NCBI GenBank assembly: GCA_017883235.1
Contig: JADGNY010000012.1
Span: 18,573 to 82,572 of the forward strand
Length of the DNA: 64,000 bases
Source: Thermoanaerobaculia bacterium
GTDB taxonomy: Bacteria > Acidobacteriota > Thermoanaerobaculia > Gp7-AA8
Direction: 5' to 3'
In this document: piece by piece, positions 7,713 to 15,842 of the stretch
Layout of the letters: each line of letters starts with the position of its first letter
Numbering within the stretch: position 1 is the first letter of the stretch
Position numbers and translations under genes: made by a program
The notes under the pieces: model-generated
Seen by the model: the letters and a program-made list of their open reading frames with translations, nothing else
Told to the model about the DNA's origin: nothing
Databases searched by the model: none

Positions 7713-9101
7713 ATGCTGTCGCCAGGAAGCGTCGACGCCGACGGCGATTCCGGCTTAATCTTTCCCGAGGTGACTCTGAGACAACTACGCTGGCTGGCGA
7801 TCGCCGCACCGATGGTTGTCGTGGCGCTGCTCGAGCTCGCGCGCGTGACGACGATCGGGGTGACGTCGATCGGCAGCCGAATCGTGCTCGACGGGTTGGT
7901 CGCCGCCGCGCTGGTGATCGTGAGCACCTACATGGTGCGCGCCGTCGGACGGATGCAGCATCGCCTGGAGCGGCACAACGAAGAGCTGCTGGCGCTGCAC
8001 GGCGCGGGGCTCGACGTCACCGCCGAGCTTTCCCTCGACGTCGTCCTGAATAAGGTGGTCCAGCGGGCGCGGGCGCTGGTCGGGTCGCGGTATGGCGCGC
8101 TGTCGGTCGTCAACGCTGACGGCTCGATCCAGACCTTCATCACTGCAGGCGTCACACCCGAGGAACGCGCGCGCATCGGTCCGCCGCCGGTCGGTCATGG
8201 ACTGCTCGGCGTCGTTCTCAATGAAGGCGAACGCCTGCGGTTGCCCGACATCGGTAAGGACCCGCGGTCGCACGGTTTCCCGCCGAACCATCCGGTGATG
8301 CATTCGCTGCTCGCCGTTCCAATCACCTGCAAGGGACCGTTCGTGGGGAACCTTTACCTCACCGAAAAGGAAGGGGGCGGAGAGTTCACGCCGGGCGACG
8401 AAGAGACGCTGGGACGCTTCGCCGTGCAGGCCGCCATCGCCATCGACAACGCCCACCTCCATCGCCAGGTCGCCGATCTCGCGGTGGCGCAAGAGCGATT
8501 GCGCATCGCCCACGAGATGCACGACGGCATCGCCCAGGTTCTCGGATATGTGAACACGAAGGTCCAGGCGGCGATCGAGTATTTGCGCCGGGAGAAGACG
8601 GAGGAAGGGCTGGAGCAACTGCGCGAGCTTGCCGCCGCCGCGCGTGAGGCCTACGGCGACGTCCGGGAGGCCATCGTCGATCTGCGCACGCTTCCGGGAC
8701 CGGCGCGTGCCTTCGACGACGTGTTGCGCGAGTACGTCGACCGCTGGAAAGAGCAGGCCGGGGTCGACGCACGGCTGGTCATCGACGGAGACCTGGTCAT
8801 GCCCAACGGAATCGAGCTGCAGCTCGTCCGGATCATTCAGGAATCGCTTACCAACGTCCGCAAACATGCGAAAGCGACGATGGCGGCGATCGAAGTCCGC
8901 CGTCAAAACGGCAAGCTGCTCATCACCGTGAGCGATAACGGCGCCGGCTTTACCCAGGCCGGTCTCAGCCGGAGCGTGTTCCCCCGATTCGGCCTCTCGA
9001 CGATGCGCGAGCGCGCCGAATCGATCGGCGGCACCTTCTCCATCGAGAGCGCACCGGGCGGAGGGACTGTGGTGAATGTCGAGGTGCCGTTGCCGGGGTG
9101 A
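7713..9101 (+). CDS. NarL-type sensor histidine kinase (TM-GAF-HisKA_3-HATPase)
   Basis: From the ATG at 7713 it has 462 residues; the track's TTG start at 7638 would add 25 residues of poor quality. Two membrane segments lie at about 20-40 and 55-75, then a GAF domain at about 95-245 (YGALSVVNADG, HSLLAVPITCKGPFVGNLYL). The H-box is RLRIAHEMHDGIAQVLG, with the phospho-acceptor His near 260 as in HisKA_3 kinases. The ATPase domain at about 350-460 shows NVRKHAKA, SDNGAGF and GLSTMRERAESIGG. It is followed by its likely partner, the LuxR-type regulator at 9242. The array just upstream occupies its promoter region. The signal is unknown; GAF could bind a small ligand. Confidence 0.9.
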   Translation: MLSPGSVDADGDSGLIFPEVTLRQLRWLAIAAPMVVVALLELARVTTIGVTSIGSRIVLDGLVAAALVIVSTYMVRAVGRMQHRLERHNEELLALHGAGLDVTAELSLDVVLNKVVQRARALVGSRYGALSVVNADGSIQTFITAGVTPEERARIGPPPVGHGLLGVVLNEGERLRLPDIGKDPRSHGFPPNHPVMHSLLAVPITCKGPFVGNLYLTEKEGGGEFTPGDEETLGRFAVQAAIAIDNAHLHRQVADLAVAQERLRIAHEMHDGIAQVLGYVNTKVQAAIEYLRREKTEEGLEQLRELAAAAREAYGDVREAIVDLRTLPGPARAFDDVLREYVDRWKEQAGVDARLVIDGDLVMPNGIELQLVRIIQESLTNVRKHAKATMAAIEVRRQNGKLLITVSDNGAGFTQAGLSRSVFPRFGLSTMRERAESIGGTFSIESAPGGGTVVNVEVPLPG

Positions 9102-9119
9102 GGAGCGGCGGCCTTCGGC

Positions 9120-9202
9120 GTTGTCGGTTATCGGTTTTCGGTTGTCCAGTACCGCCTTCTGCGTTTTAGCCTCCCGACAACCGACAACCGACAACCGACA
9201 AC
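9120..9202 (+). repeat. Intergenic palindrome built from the word TTGTCGG
   Basis: The left arm 9120-9147 (GTTGTCGGTTATCGG...) pairs with the right arm 9174-9202 (CCGACAACCGACAACC...), about 24 of 28 positions, around a 26-base loop. The same word makes the palindrome at 33729-33853. It fills the gap between the kinase and regulator genes and would form a long hairpin in their transcript. Confidence 0.8.
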
Positions 9203-9241
9203 CCGCGCAACGCGCCCAGCCGTCTGCCCTACACTACCCCC

Positions 9242-9898
9242 GTGCGCATTCTCATCGCCGATGATCACGCCCTCTTTCGGGATGGCCTTCGCAGTCTGCT
9301 GCAGTCGCAGGGGCATGAAGTCGTCGGTGAGGCGCCGAACGGGAAAGCGGCGGTCGAGCTGGCGACGAGGCTTCGTCCCGATCTCGTCCTGATGGACATC
9401 TCCATGCCCGAGCTCGACGGCGTTGCCGCGACGAAGGAGTTGACGGCGCACTTGCCCGACGTCAAGGTCGTCATCCTGACGGCATCGGAGCACAGCGAGA
9501 CGCTCTTCGACGCCATCAAAGCGGGAGCGCAGGGCTATCTGCTCAAGAACCTCGAGGCCGAGGAGTTCTTTGCGCTGCTCGAGCGCGCCGGCCACGGCGA
9601 GCCGGCGCTGACACCGGCACTCGCGCGCAAGCTCCTGCAGGAGTTTGCGAAACCTGTTGCACACGAGAGCGCGTCCAACGTCCCGGACTCACTCACCGAT
9701 CGCGAACGCGAAGTCCTCGAGCTGATGGTCGAAGGCGTCACCGCGAACCGCAAGATGGCCAAGCGCCTCGGCGTCAGCGAGAACACGGTGAAGTTCCACG
9801 TCCGCAACATCCTCGACAAGCTGAGGCTCAACAACCGCGCCCAGGCCGTCGGCTACGCCATGCGGCACAACATCGTCGACCGGGAAGGCGGAACGTAG
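9242..9898 (+). CDS. NarL/FixJ-family response regulator
   Basis: 218 residues. The receiver domain (1-120) has the acidic pair DD at 7-8, the phospho-acceptor Asp at 52 (VLMDISMPELDG), and the conserved Thr and Lys (VVILTASE, YLLKNL). The C-terminal LuxR-type HTH (about 150-212) shows LTDREREVLELMVEG and RLGVSENTVKFHVRNILDKL. It starts with GTG. It is almost certainly the partner of the kinase at 7713, separated by a palindromic spacer that may adjust expression between the two. Target genes are not visible. Confidence 0.93.
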   Translation: MRILIADDHALFRDGLRSLLQSQGHEVVGEAPNGKAAVELATRLRPDLVLMDISMPELDGVAATKELTAHLPDVKVVILTASEHSETLFDAIKAGAQGYLLKNLEAEEFFALLERAGHGEPALTPALARKLLQEFAKPVAHESASNVPDSLTDREREVLELMVEGVTANRKMAKRLGVSENTVKFHVRNILDKLRLNNRAQAVGYAMRHNIVDREGGT

Positions 9899-9963
9899 GG
9901 TCTCGAAGGTTGCGCGGTCACCGGCAAGCTGGATTCACCGCGAGACCGCACAACTTCGAGACC
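9899..9963. terminator. Palindrome between convergent genes, likely bidirectional terminator
   Basis: GGTCTCGAAGGTTGCGCGGTC (9899-9919) is nearly the reverse complement of the segment 9944-9963. It starts two bases after the stop codon of the response regulator and ends 7 bases before the stop of the oppositely oriented gene, filling the whole convergent gap. There is no T-run on either side. Confidence 0.55.
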
Positions 9964-9970
9964 GCGACTG

Positions 9971-10285
9971 TCAGCGCGTCTGCGGCGACGCCATCGTTAC
10001 GCTTGCGGCGGTCTTGCCTTCCCTATTCATCTTCACCACAACGCGCGAACCGACGGCAAACTCGTTCTTCTTCGCCGCGTGGCCTTTGGCATCCAGCCAG
10101 CTCGTCTTCTCCGTTGTATCGATCGTGAGGTCCTTGCCATCCGAGGTCTCCATCATGAACTGCGTACCGGTGTGCAGCATCGTGACGGTGCCCATGTAGG
10201 TGTGGATGTGACCAGCGTGCGCGAAGACGTTTGCAACGGTAAACGTTACGGTAAGGAAGAGGAACAGCGAGATCATTTTCTTCAT
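9971..10285 (-). CDS. DUF5666-like periplasmic protein
   Basis: 104 residues from the ATG at 10285, which has an AAAGGAC ribosome binding site; the track's 10387 start adds non-coding residues. A signal peptide (MKKMISLFLFLTVTFTVANVFA) is followed directly by HAGHIHTYMG, then a small beta domain (GTVTMLHTGTQFMMETSDGK, EFAVGSRVVVKMN) typical of DUF5666-like OB-fold proteins. The His-rich mature N-terminus could bind a metal ion, but this is inferred. It lies 14 bases behind the cytochrome c gene and is probably co-transcribed with it. Confidence 0.7.
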   Translation of the reverse strand: MKKMISLFLFLTVTFTVANVFAHAGHIHTYMGTVTMLHTGTQFMMETSDGKDLTIDTTEKTSWLDAKGHAAKKNEFAVGSRVVVKMNREGKTAASVTMASPQTR

Positions 10286-10299
10286 GGCATTAGTCCTTT

Positions 10300-10935
10300 C
10301 TAGGGGTGATGGTGTGAATGAGTGGCCGGCGGTGGAGCCTCGTTGCCGCCGGCGAGGAACGCGGCTTCGGACTGCATCTGCTGCCATTCGTCGGGTGTCT
10401 TCGGGTTGAGCTTCTCCATTTCCGCCAGCTCCTCGGGGGTGAGCTTTGGCAAGTGCCGGACCAAGTGGACGAGCTTCCAGTTGTCGGCGTCGTCATGGCC
10501 CGCGGGATCGCCCCACGCCGGCATACCGGTGAGCCGCACGCCGTTCTTGATGATCGAGAACAGCTCGCCATCGGTGAGCTCCTGGGTACGCGGCTGCCGC
10601 ATGTCGGGTGTCTTCGGATAGAGGCCTCGTCCGATTTCGGTATTGCCGCTGCCGTCGTTGGCGTGGCATGTGGCGCAGTGGTCGGCCCAATGCGCGCGCG
10701 CCTCGGCAAGAACGCCGCTGCTGAGCGGAACCGGATTGCGAGCGTCGTGCATGAATGAAGGCGTGGCCAGGTGCCGCACCCCGCGAGCGATCGCGGTCTC
10801 GAGGAGCGTCGGCTCCGCGCGTGCGCTCAGCCCACGGCGAAGGATCAATGCGAGAGCGATGCCGATGACGAGGACCCCCGCGGCGATCATCGCCGCGAGC
10901 ACTTTTCCGGTGGTGTGCCAGTGTTGCTGCGCCAC
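10300..10935 (-). CDS. Membrane-anchored class I cytochrome c
   Basis: 211 residues. The uncleaved N-terminal anchor at about 10-32 (KVLAAMIAAGVLVIGIALAL) puts the haem domain in the periplasm. The haem-binding motif CATCH is at 87-91, and the axial Met is likely in RLTGMPAWG near 137. The fold matches cytochrome_CBB3-type single-haem domains, an electron carrier. The C-terminus is His-rich (THSHHHP), perhaps binding metal. It precedes the DUF5666-like gene in the same orientation. The electron partner is unknown. Confidence 0.85.
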   Translation of the reverse strand: MAQQHWHTTGKVLAAMIAAGVLVIGIALALILRRGLSARAEPTLLETAIARGVRHLATPSFMHDARNPVPLSSGVLAEARAHWADHCATCHANDGSGNTEIGRGLYPKTPDMRQPRTQELTDGELFSIIKNGVRLTGMPAWGDPAGHDDADNWKLVHLVRHLPKLTPEELAEMEKLNPKTPDEWQQMQSEAAFLAGGNEAPPPATHSHHHP

Positions 10936-11130
10936 GATCTCACCTCACATGTGCATCGAATGCATGTCCGCACCGATACCACGCAAACGGATGAATAGAT
11001 AAAACGTGATTCCTCACAGAGTCGGACGATCGCGAACCCTTGCATGACGGCCGCCATTCCAAATTGAAGGCCGCGATTGACATCCGCACGCGAAGACATA
11101 CACTCTCAGGTGCCGCCTACGCGTGGCGGC

Positions 11131-11272
11131 TTGCCGGCCTAATCCTCGGCGCCGAGGAACGGGGGAACCAATTGAGCGACGGCTTGCCACCGTCCGGGGT
11201 GAATCCAGCCAGAAGCTGGTAGGGCTTCCAGTCCGAATCCGACAGCTAACCTCGTAGGCAGCCGGAAGGCAG
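11131..11272 (+). ncRNA. Cyclic-di-AMP riboswitch (ydaO-yuaA class)
   Basis: All hallmark blocks of the ydaO-yuaA class occur in the right order: GGGGGAACCAATT, then a stem (GACGG...CCGTC), GGGGTGAATCC, a stem (CCAG...CTGG), GGTAGGGCTTCC, and CCGAATCC-GACAGCTAACCTCGTAGGC. The closing helix pairs GGCCTA near 11137 with TAGGC near 11255. It is directly followed by a hairpin (11278-11316). The next gene in this direction is the TonB receptor at 11579, so a c-di-AMP-controlled leader for that operon is the simplest reading. The class is certain by pattern; the exact ends are approximate. Confidence 0.92.
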
Positions 11273-11277
11273 GCCTC

Positions 11278-11316
11278 AAACGCCGCGAAGCAATTCGCGG
11301 CGTTTGTCATTTTCTG
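11278..11316 (+). terminator. Expression-platform hairpin of the c-di-AMP riboswitch
   Basis: AAACGCCGCGAA and TTCGCGGCGTTT form a perfect 12-bp stem around a 4-base loop, followed by GTCATTTT. It starts only a few bases after the aptamer and fits a terminator that ligand binding would favour. The T-run is weak. Bases 11317-11578 are otherwise leader, with one small hairpin (11444-11463). Confidence 0.7.
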
Positions 11317-11578
11317 ACGCCTAAAAACTTCTGTTTTGAATTCACAGAAAGTTTGCTAAGCTACCGCAACATTCAGCACCGATGGATTCACGCGGATTCG
11401 AAAAACAGTACGCCTTTGAACGTCTGGTTGAATCCAGCAGCGTCCAGCGGTGTGCTCCGCTGGGCACAACTCATTGAATGCAAAAGGTTTGTCTGATTGC
11501 TGGCATTCGGCCAACGATCTGCACAAGGGTAGAAGCTGACAGGGTCTCAACGGACAGGATTCAACGAAAGGAGCCGAA

Positions 11579-14500
11579 ATGCAACGATACTCATCCCTCG
11601 GGTTTCGAGCGGCCACGATCGCCGCGATGGTGCTTATCGCCTTACTTGCCGTAAGCGCATATGCACAGATTCAATCGGGAAACATCTACGGCAAGGCACA
11701 GGCCAAGGACGGATCAGCGCTTCCGGGCGTGACCGTAACTTTGACCGGCGTCGGCGCACCGCAGACGGTGGTTACCGACGCAGCGGGCAACTTCCGATTC
11801 CTCAATCTCTCGCCTGGGTCGTACGGACTCAAGGCGGAGCTGGCGGGATTCGGAACGTCGACCCGTACGGGCATCACCGTCAACCTCGGACGTAACGCCG
11901 ACGTGACGATGACGCTCAATCCGTCGGCGGCGGAATCGATCGTCGTCACGGCTGAAGCGCCGCTGCTCGACGTTCGCAAGACCGGCACGGGCGCCGACAT
12001 CTCCAAGGTCGAGCTCGAGAATGTGCCGTCGGCGCGCGACCCGTGGGTCATCCTCCAGCAGACCCCCGGCGTCACGATCGACCGCAACAACGTCGGCGGA
12101 AACGAGTCCGGCCAGCAGTCGGTCTACGCATCGAAGGGTACCCAGGGCACGCAGTCGACCTGGAACGTCGATGGTGTGAACATCACCGACTTCGCCGCGA
12201 CCGGCTCCTCGCCGTCGTATTACGACTTCGACGCCTTCGAAGAAATGCAGATCACGACCGGCGGCACCGACCCGCGCATCATGACCCCGGGTGTGCAGCT
12301 CAACATGGTCACCAAGCGCGGAACGAATGACTTCAAGGGCTCGGCTCACGGATTCCATACCAGCCAGAGCTATCAGGCCACTCCGCAGATCCCGGCGGAA
12401 GCGACGAGCTACCTGGCCGCCATCAATCAGATCGACAAAATCAATGACGACGGCGGCGAAATCGGCGGCCCGATCATCAAGGACCGTCTCTGGTTCTGGG
12501 GCGCGTACGGGAAACAGGACATCAACATCCTGACGGCTACGCTCCTCAATCCCAAAGACCCGACTTCGCGGTTCCACGACACGACCCAGCTCAAGAACGA
12601 AAACCTGAAGGTCAACGCGCAGCCCACTGCCTCGAACAGCCTGACGCTGGTCGATCAGTACGGCGCGAAGATCAAATTCGGACGGAACGTCAGCACCACG
12701 CGTTTCCCGGAGACCAGCTGGAACCAGAACGACACGTACGCCAAGGGCACCGGCAGCCTCACCGATCCGACCCTCTGGAAGATCGAAGATACGCAGATCA
12801 TCAATCAGAACCTCTACCTCACCGGTCTCTACTCGAAGGTGCAGGGCGGCTTTCAGCTCATCGCCGACAACGGCAAGGGCTGCGCGACTTTCGCGTGCGG
12901 CATCGACTCCCTTCCGGCCTTTCGCGACAAAACTGTCGGCGGCGACGGTGCATGGCACCGCTCCTTCTATTCGGTCACGAGCCTGCGCCCGCAGAAGCAG
13001 ACCCGCCTGGACGGTTCCGCGTTCGTCAACACCGGGAAGTTCAGCCATGAGCTGAAGTTCGGTTACGGTTATCGCGTTGCGGACGTGACCTCGCGCACCG
13101 CGTGGCCGGGTGGTGAATATACCTATAACTACGGCACCGGCTTTGGCGATGGTCATGACACAGGCCTGGTGGCTTTCCCGCGCTTCCCGAGCCTTACCTA
13201 CTCTTCCAAATCGACCGATATGTATGTCGGCGACACGATCATGCTCGGCAACCTTACGCTGCAAGGAGCTCTTCGCTACGACCAGCAGAAGGGCGTCGTC
13301 TCCGCCGGAACCGCCGCAGCCAATCCCGTCGTTCCTGAGCTTCTCCCGGCCGAGACGTTCTCAGGCGAGTCGGGTCTGAAGTTCAACAACATCTCTCCGC
13401 GTCTCGGTCTGACCTATGCGTTGGGTGCCGATCGCAAGACTCTGCTGCGAGCGTCGTACAGCCGGTACGTCAGTCAGTTGACCAGCAATGCCGTGAACCC
13501 GGTATCCCCCGGCGCGACGTCGTACATTTACTACTACTACAATGATCTGAACCACAACAACGCCGCGGAACGGAACGAGATCGACTTCGCCTACGGCAAC
13601 ATCGGCCACTCAGGATTTGACCCCACCCATCCGACCCTTTCGACGCAGTTCACGCGTTGGGCGAGCAATCTCAAGGCCCCGTACACCGACGAGATCATCC
13701 TCGGCGGCGAGCGCGAGCTGATGAGCGACTTCAGCGTCGGCATCAACGGCACGTATCGCAAACTCGATAACTTCATCAGCACCGTCGGCGAGCACACGCA
13801 GGGCGCGGGCGACTTCTACAGCCCGTCCGACTATGTTCTTCACGCACCCGTCACCGCCACGCTGCCGAACGGCTCGACGGTGTCACTCCCGTACTACCAG
13901 TTGAAGCCCGGCGTTTCGGTTCCCGTCTTCAGCGTCATTCGCAACACGCCGGACTACTACCAGACTTACAAGGGACTCGAGTTCACCGCGACCAAGCGGC
14001 TGTCGCATCGCTGGATGATGCGCGGGAACCTCACCCTGCAGGACTGGAAGCAGCACGTCGGTCCCGGCGCGATCGTCGATCCGACAGTTACGCGCACATG
14101 CGGCGTCTGCAACAATTCCGAGGTCATCTTCCAGAGCACCGGCAGCGGAGCGAAGGGCAACGTCTACATCAACTCGAAGTGGACTGCTGACCTGACTGGC
14201 ACGTATCAGATCCCCGTCATCGAGACGTCGTTCGGATTCAACGTCAACTCCCGTCAGGGCTACTCACTGCCGTATGTGTTTCTCGTGAAAGGCGCTCCGG
14301 GCTCTGGTGAGGGCAACAAGTCCCTTCTGGCGCCGAGCGCCGTCGACACCTTCAGGGACCCCACGGTCACTGAAGTTGACCTGCGCATTGCCAAAGAGAT
14401 TCGCTTCCAGAGGGTCGGCCTGACGCTCTCGCTCGATGGATTCAACATGTTGAACTCCAACACCATCCTGCAGCGCAACGTGGCACAGCTCAACTCGTCT

Positions 14501-14593
14501 GCCAGCAACGCGAATCCGTCTTCGACCAGCAACCGCATCGCAGAAGTTCTCTCGCCGCGTGTGTTCCGCCTCGGCGCGCGTCTGTCGTTCTAG
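11579..14593 (+). CDS. TonB-dependent receptor with N-terminal carboxypeptidase-regulatory domain
   Basis: 1004 residues, with an AAAGGAG ribosome binding site. A signal peptide (about 1-30, ending VSAYA) is followed by a carboxypeptidase-regulatory-like beta domain (about 32-115: GKAQAKDGSALPGVTVTLTG, FRFLNLSPGSYGLKAELAGF), a plug domain (about 130-270, SAYASK-type and VDGVNITDF) and a long outer-membrane beta barrel ending in FRLGARLSF, with a terminal aromatic residue. Receptors of this make import large substrates, often glycans or peptides, across the outer membrane. The c-di-AMP riboswitch upstream and the TPR and phosphatase-like genes downstream suggest a regulated surface system. The substrate is unknown. 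Confidence 0.9.
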   Translation: MQRYSSLGFRAATIAAMVLIALLAVSAYAQIQSGNIYGKAQAKDGSALPGVTVTLTGVGAPQTVVTDAAGNFRFLNLSPGSYGLKAELAGFGTSTRTGITVNLGRNADVTMTLNPSAAESIVVTAEAPLLDVRKTGTGADISKVELENVPSARDPWVILQQTPGVTIDRNNVGGNESGQQSVYASKGTQGTQSTWNVDGVNITDFAATGSSPSYYDFDAFEEMQITTGGTDPRIMTPGVQLNMVTKRGTNDFKGSAHGFHTSQSYQATPQIPAEATSYLAAINQIDKINDDGGEIGGPIIKDRLWFWGAYGKQDINILTATLLNPKDPTSRFHDTTQLKNENLKVNAQPTASNSLTLVDQYGAKIKFGRNVSTTRFPETSWNQNDTYAKGTGSLTDPTLWKIEDTQIINQNLYLTGLYSKVQGGFQLIADNGKGCATFACGIDSLPAFRDKTVGGDGAWHRSFYSVTSLRPQKQTRLDGSAFVNTGKFSHELKFGYGYRVADVTSRTAWPGGEYTYNYGTGFGDGHDTGLVAFPRFPSLTYSSKSTDMYVGDTIMLGNLTLQGALRYDQQKGVVSAGTAAANPVVPELLPAETFSGESGLKFNNISPRLGLTYALGADRKTLLRASYSRYVSQLTSNAVNPVSPGATSYIYYYYNDLNHNNAAERNEIDFAYGNIGHSGFDPTHPTLSTQFTRWASNLKAPYTDEIILGGERELMSDFSVGINGTYRKLDNFISTVGEHTQGAGDFYSPSDYVLHAPVTATLPNGSTVSLPYYQLKPGVSVPVFSVIRNTPDYYQTYKGLEFTATKRLSHRWMMRGNLTLQDWKQHVGPGAIVDPTVTRTCGVCNNSEVIFQSTGSGAKGNVYINSKWTADLTGTYQIPVIETSFGFNVNSRQGYSLPYVFLVKGAPGSGEGNKSLLAPSAVDTFRDPTVTEVDLRIAKEIRFQRVGLTLSLDGFNMLNSNTILQRNVAQLNSSASNANPSSTSNRIAEVLSPRVFRLGARLSF

Positions 14594-14620
14594 TTCGATC
14601 TACAACGTCGTTTGCATCAC

Positions 14621-14653
14621 AACCCGCTGGGGGCACCCCCAGCGGGTTTTTTT
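14621..14653 (+). terminator. Rho-independent terminator
   Basis: AACCCGCTGGGGG and CCCCCAGCGGGTT form a near-perfect 13-bp stem directly followed by seven T. It lies 28 bases behind the TonB receptor stop and separates it from the TPR gene at 14760. Confidence 0.95.
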
Positions 14654-14759
14654 GTGGAGCGCTGACGTTCGGTTCTATATATTCTGGAACAGGGGTGCGA
14701 TACGCTGCGTTTCGCACCCCGGGCTCACGGGCTCAACCCACTTGAAATCAGGAGAATCG

Positions 14760-15824
14760 ATGCGCAAGCTCAGCGTCTTTACCTCGATCATGCTGTCGCT
14801 CTTTCTGGTCGTCACCGCCACGGCTCAGGTTCGCGGGAAGGGCCGGCTGCAGGGAACCGTCACCGACAAGACCACCGGCAAGCCGATTCAGGGCGCCACG
14901 GTGACCGTGGCAATCGCGTCAGGCAACACCCAGCCGATCGTCGTCAAGACCGATGCCCATGGTCATTGGTCGGCTCTCGGAATGGTCGGCGGCCAGTGGA
15001 ACGTCGACATCGCCGCGGCCGGCTACCAGACCAGCCGCGGCACCGCGAACATCAGCGAAATGCAGCAGCAACCGATGATCCAGACGCAGCTCGCGCCGGA
15101 AGACAAAGAGGAAGCGGCGGCGGCGACGGTCGTCACCGCGGCGCCCGCCGTTCCGAAGGAAGCAATCGACGCGATCACCGAAGGCCAGAACCTGATGAGG
15201 ATCAAGGCCGGCGACGTCGTCCCCACGCCGCAATCGGCCGGCGGAGCGGCCACCCACACGGTGACGGCCGATGAGGTGCACGAAAATGTCAAGCGTGCCG
15301 TCGCTGATTTCGAGAAGGCGCTTTCGATGGTCCCGGCAGATAAGCCGGAGACGAAACAGATGCACGACCAGCTCCTGCAGGTCATGGCCCAGGCGTACTA
15401 CCGGGCCGGCGATCTGAAGAACGCCATCACATCGCTCGAGGCCGTGACGGCCGCCGATCCCTCCAACAACACGGCGGCGTTGCTCCTGGCAAACCTCTAC
15501 CTCGAGAATGGACAGCTCGACGCCGGAAAGGCTCAGATCGAGAAGCTGCCGGCATCGGCGATCACCGATCCGACGACCTATCTCAACCTCGGCATCCTCT
15601 TCCTCAACAAGAAGAATCCCGCGGATGCGGTCACGTACTTCAGCAAGGCCATCGCCATGGACCCGAAGGGGGTCGACGCCTTCTACTATCGTGGTCTGGC
15701 AAACGCGCAATTGAACAAAACGGCCGACGCGCGTGCCGATTTCGAGCAGGTCGTCGCCATGGCGCCGGACGCGCCGGAGGCGAAAGACTCCCGGGCCATG
15801 CTCGCGGCGTTGCCGAAGAAGTAA
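14760..15824 (+). CDS. Secreted carboxypeptidase-regulatory/TPR protein
   Basis: 354 residues from the ATG at 14760, with AGGAGA before it; the track's 14559 start runs back through the terminator. After a signal peptide (ends TATAQ) comes a carboxypeptidase-regulatory-like domain (about 28-115: GRLQGTVTDKTTGKPIQGATVTV), a low-complexity linker, and tetratricopeptide repeats from about 175 (VKRAVADFEKALSMV, AYYRAGDLKNAITSLEAV, YLNLGILFLNKKNPADAVTYF, FYYRGLANAQLNKTADARADF). The domain pairing with the receptor upstream suggests a periplasmic scaffold of the same surface system. It is followed at 18 bases by the first phosphatase-like fusion. Confidence 0.8.
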   Translation: MRKLSVFTSIMLSLFLVVTATAQVRGKGRLQGTVTDKTTGKPIQGATVTVAIASGNTQPIVVKTDAHGHWSALGMVGGQWNVDIAAAGYQTSRGTANISEMQQQPMIQTQLAPEDKEEAAAATVVTAAPAVPKEAIDAITEGQNLMRIKAGDVVPTPQSAGGAATHTVTADEVHENVKRAVADFEKALSMVPADKPETKQMHDQLLQVMAQAYYRAGDLKNAITSLEAVTAADPSNNTAALLLANLYLENGQLDAGKAQIEKLPASAITDPTTYLNLGILFLNKKNPADAVTYFSKAIAMDPKGVDAFYYRGLANAQLNKTADARADFEQVVAMAPDAPEAKDSRAMLAALPKK

Positions 15825-15842
15825 CCATCGACCCGACCCTGC

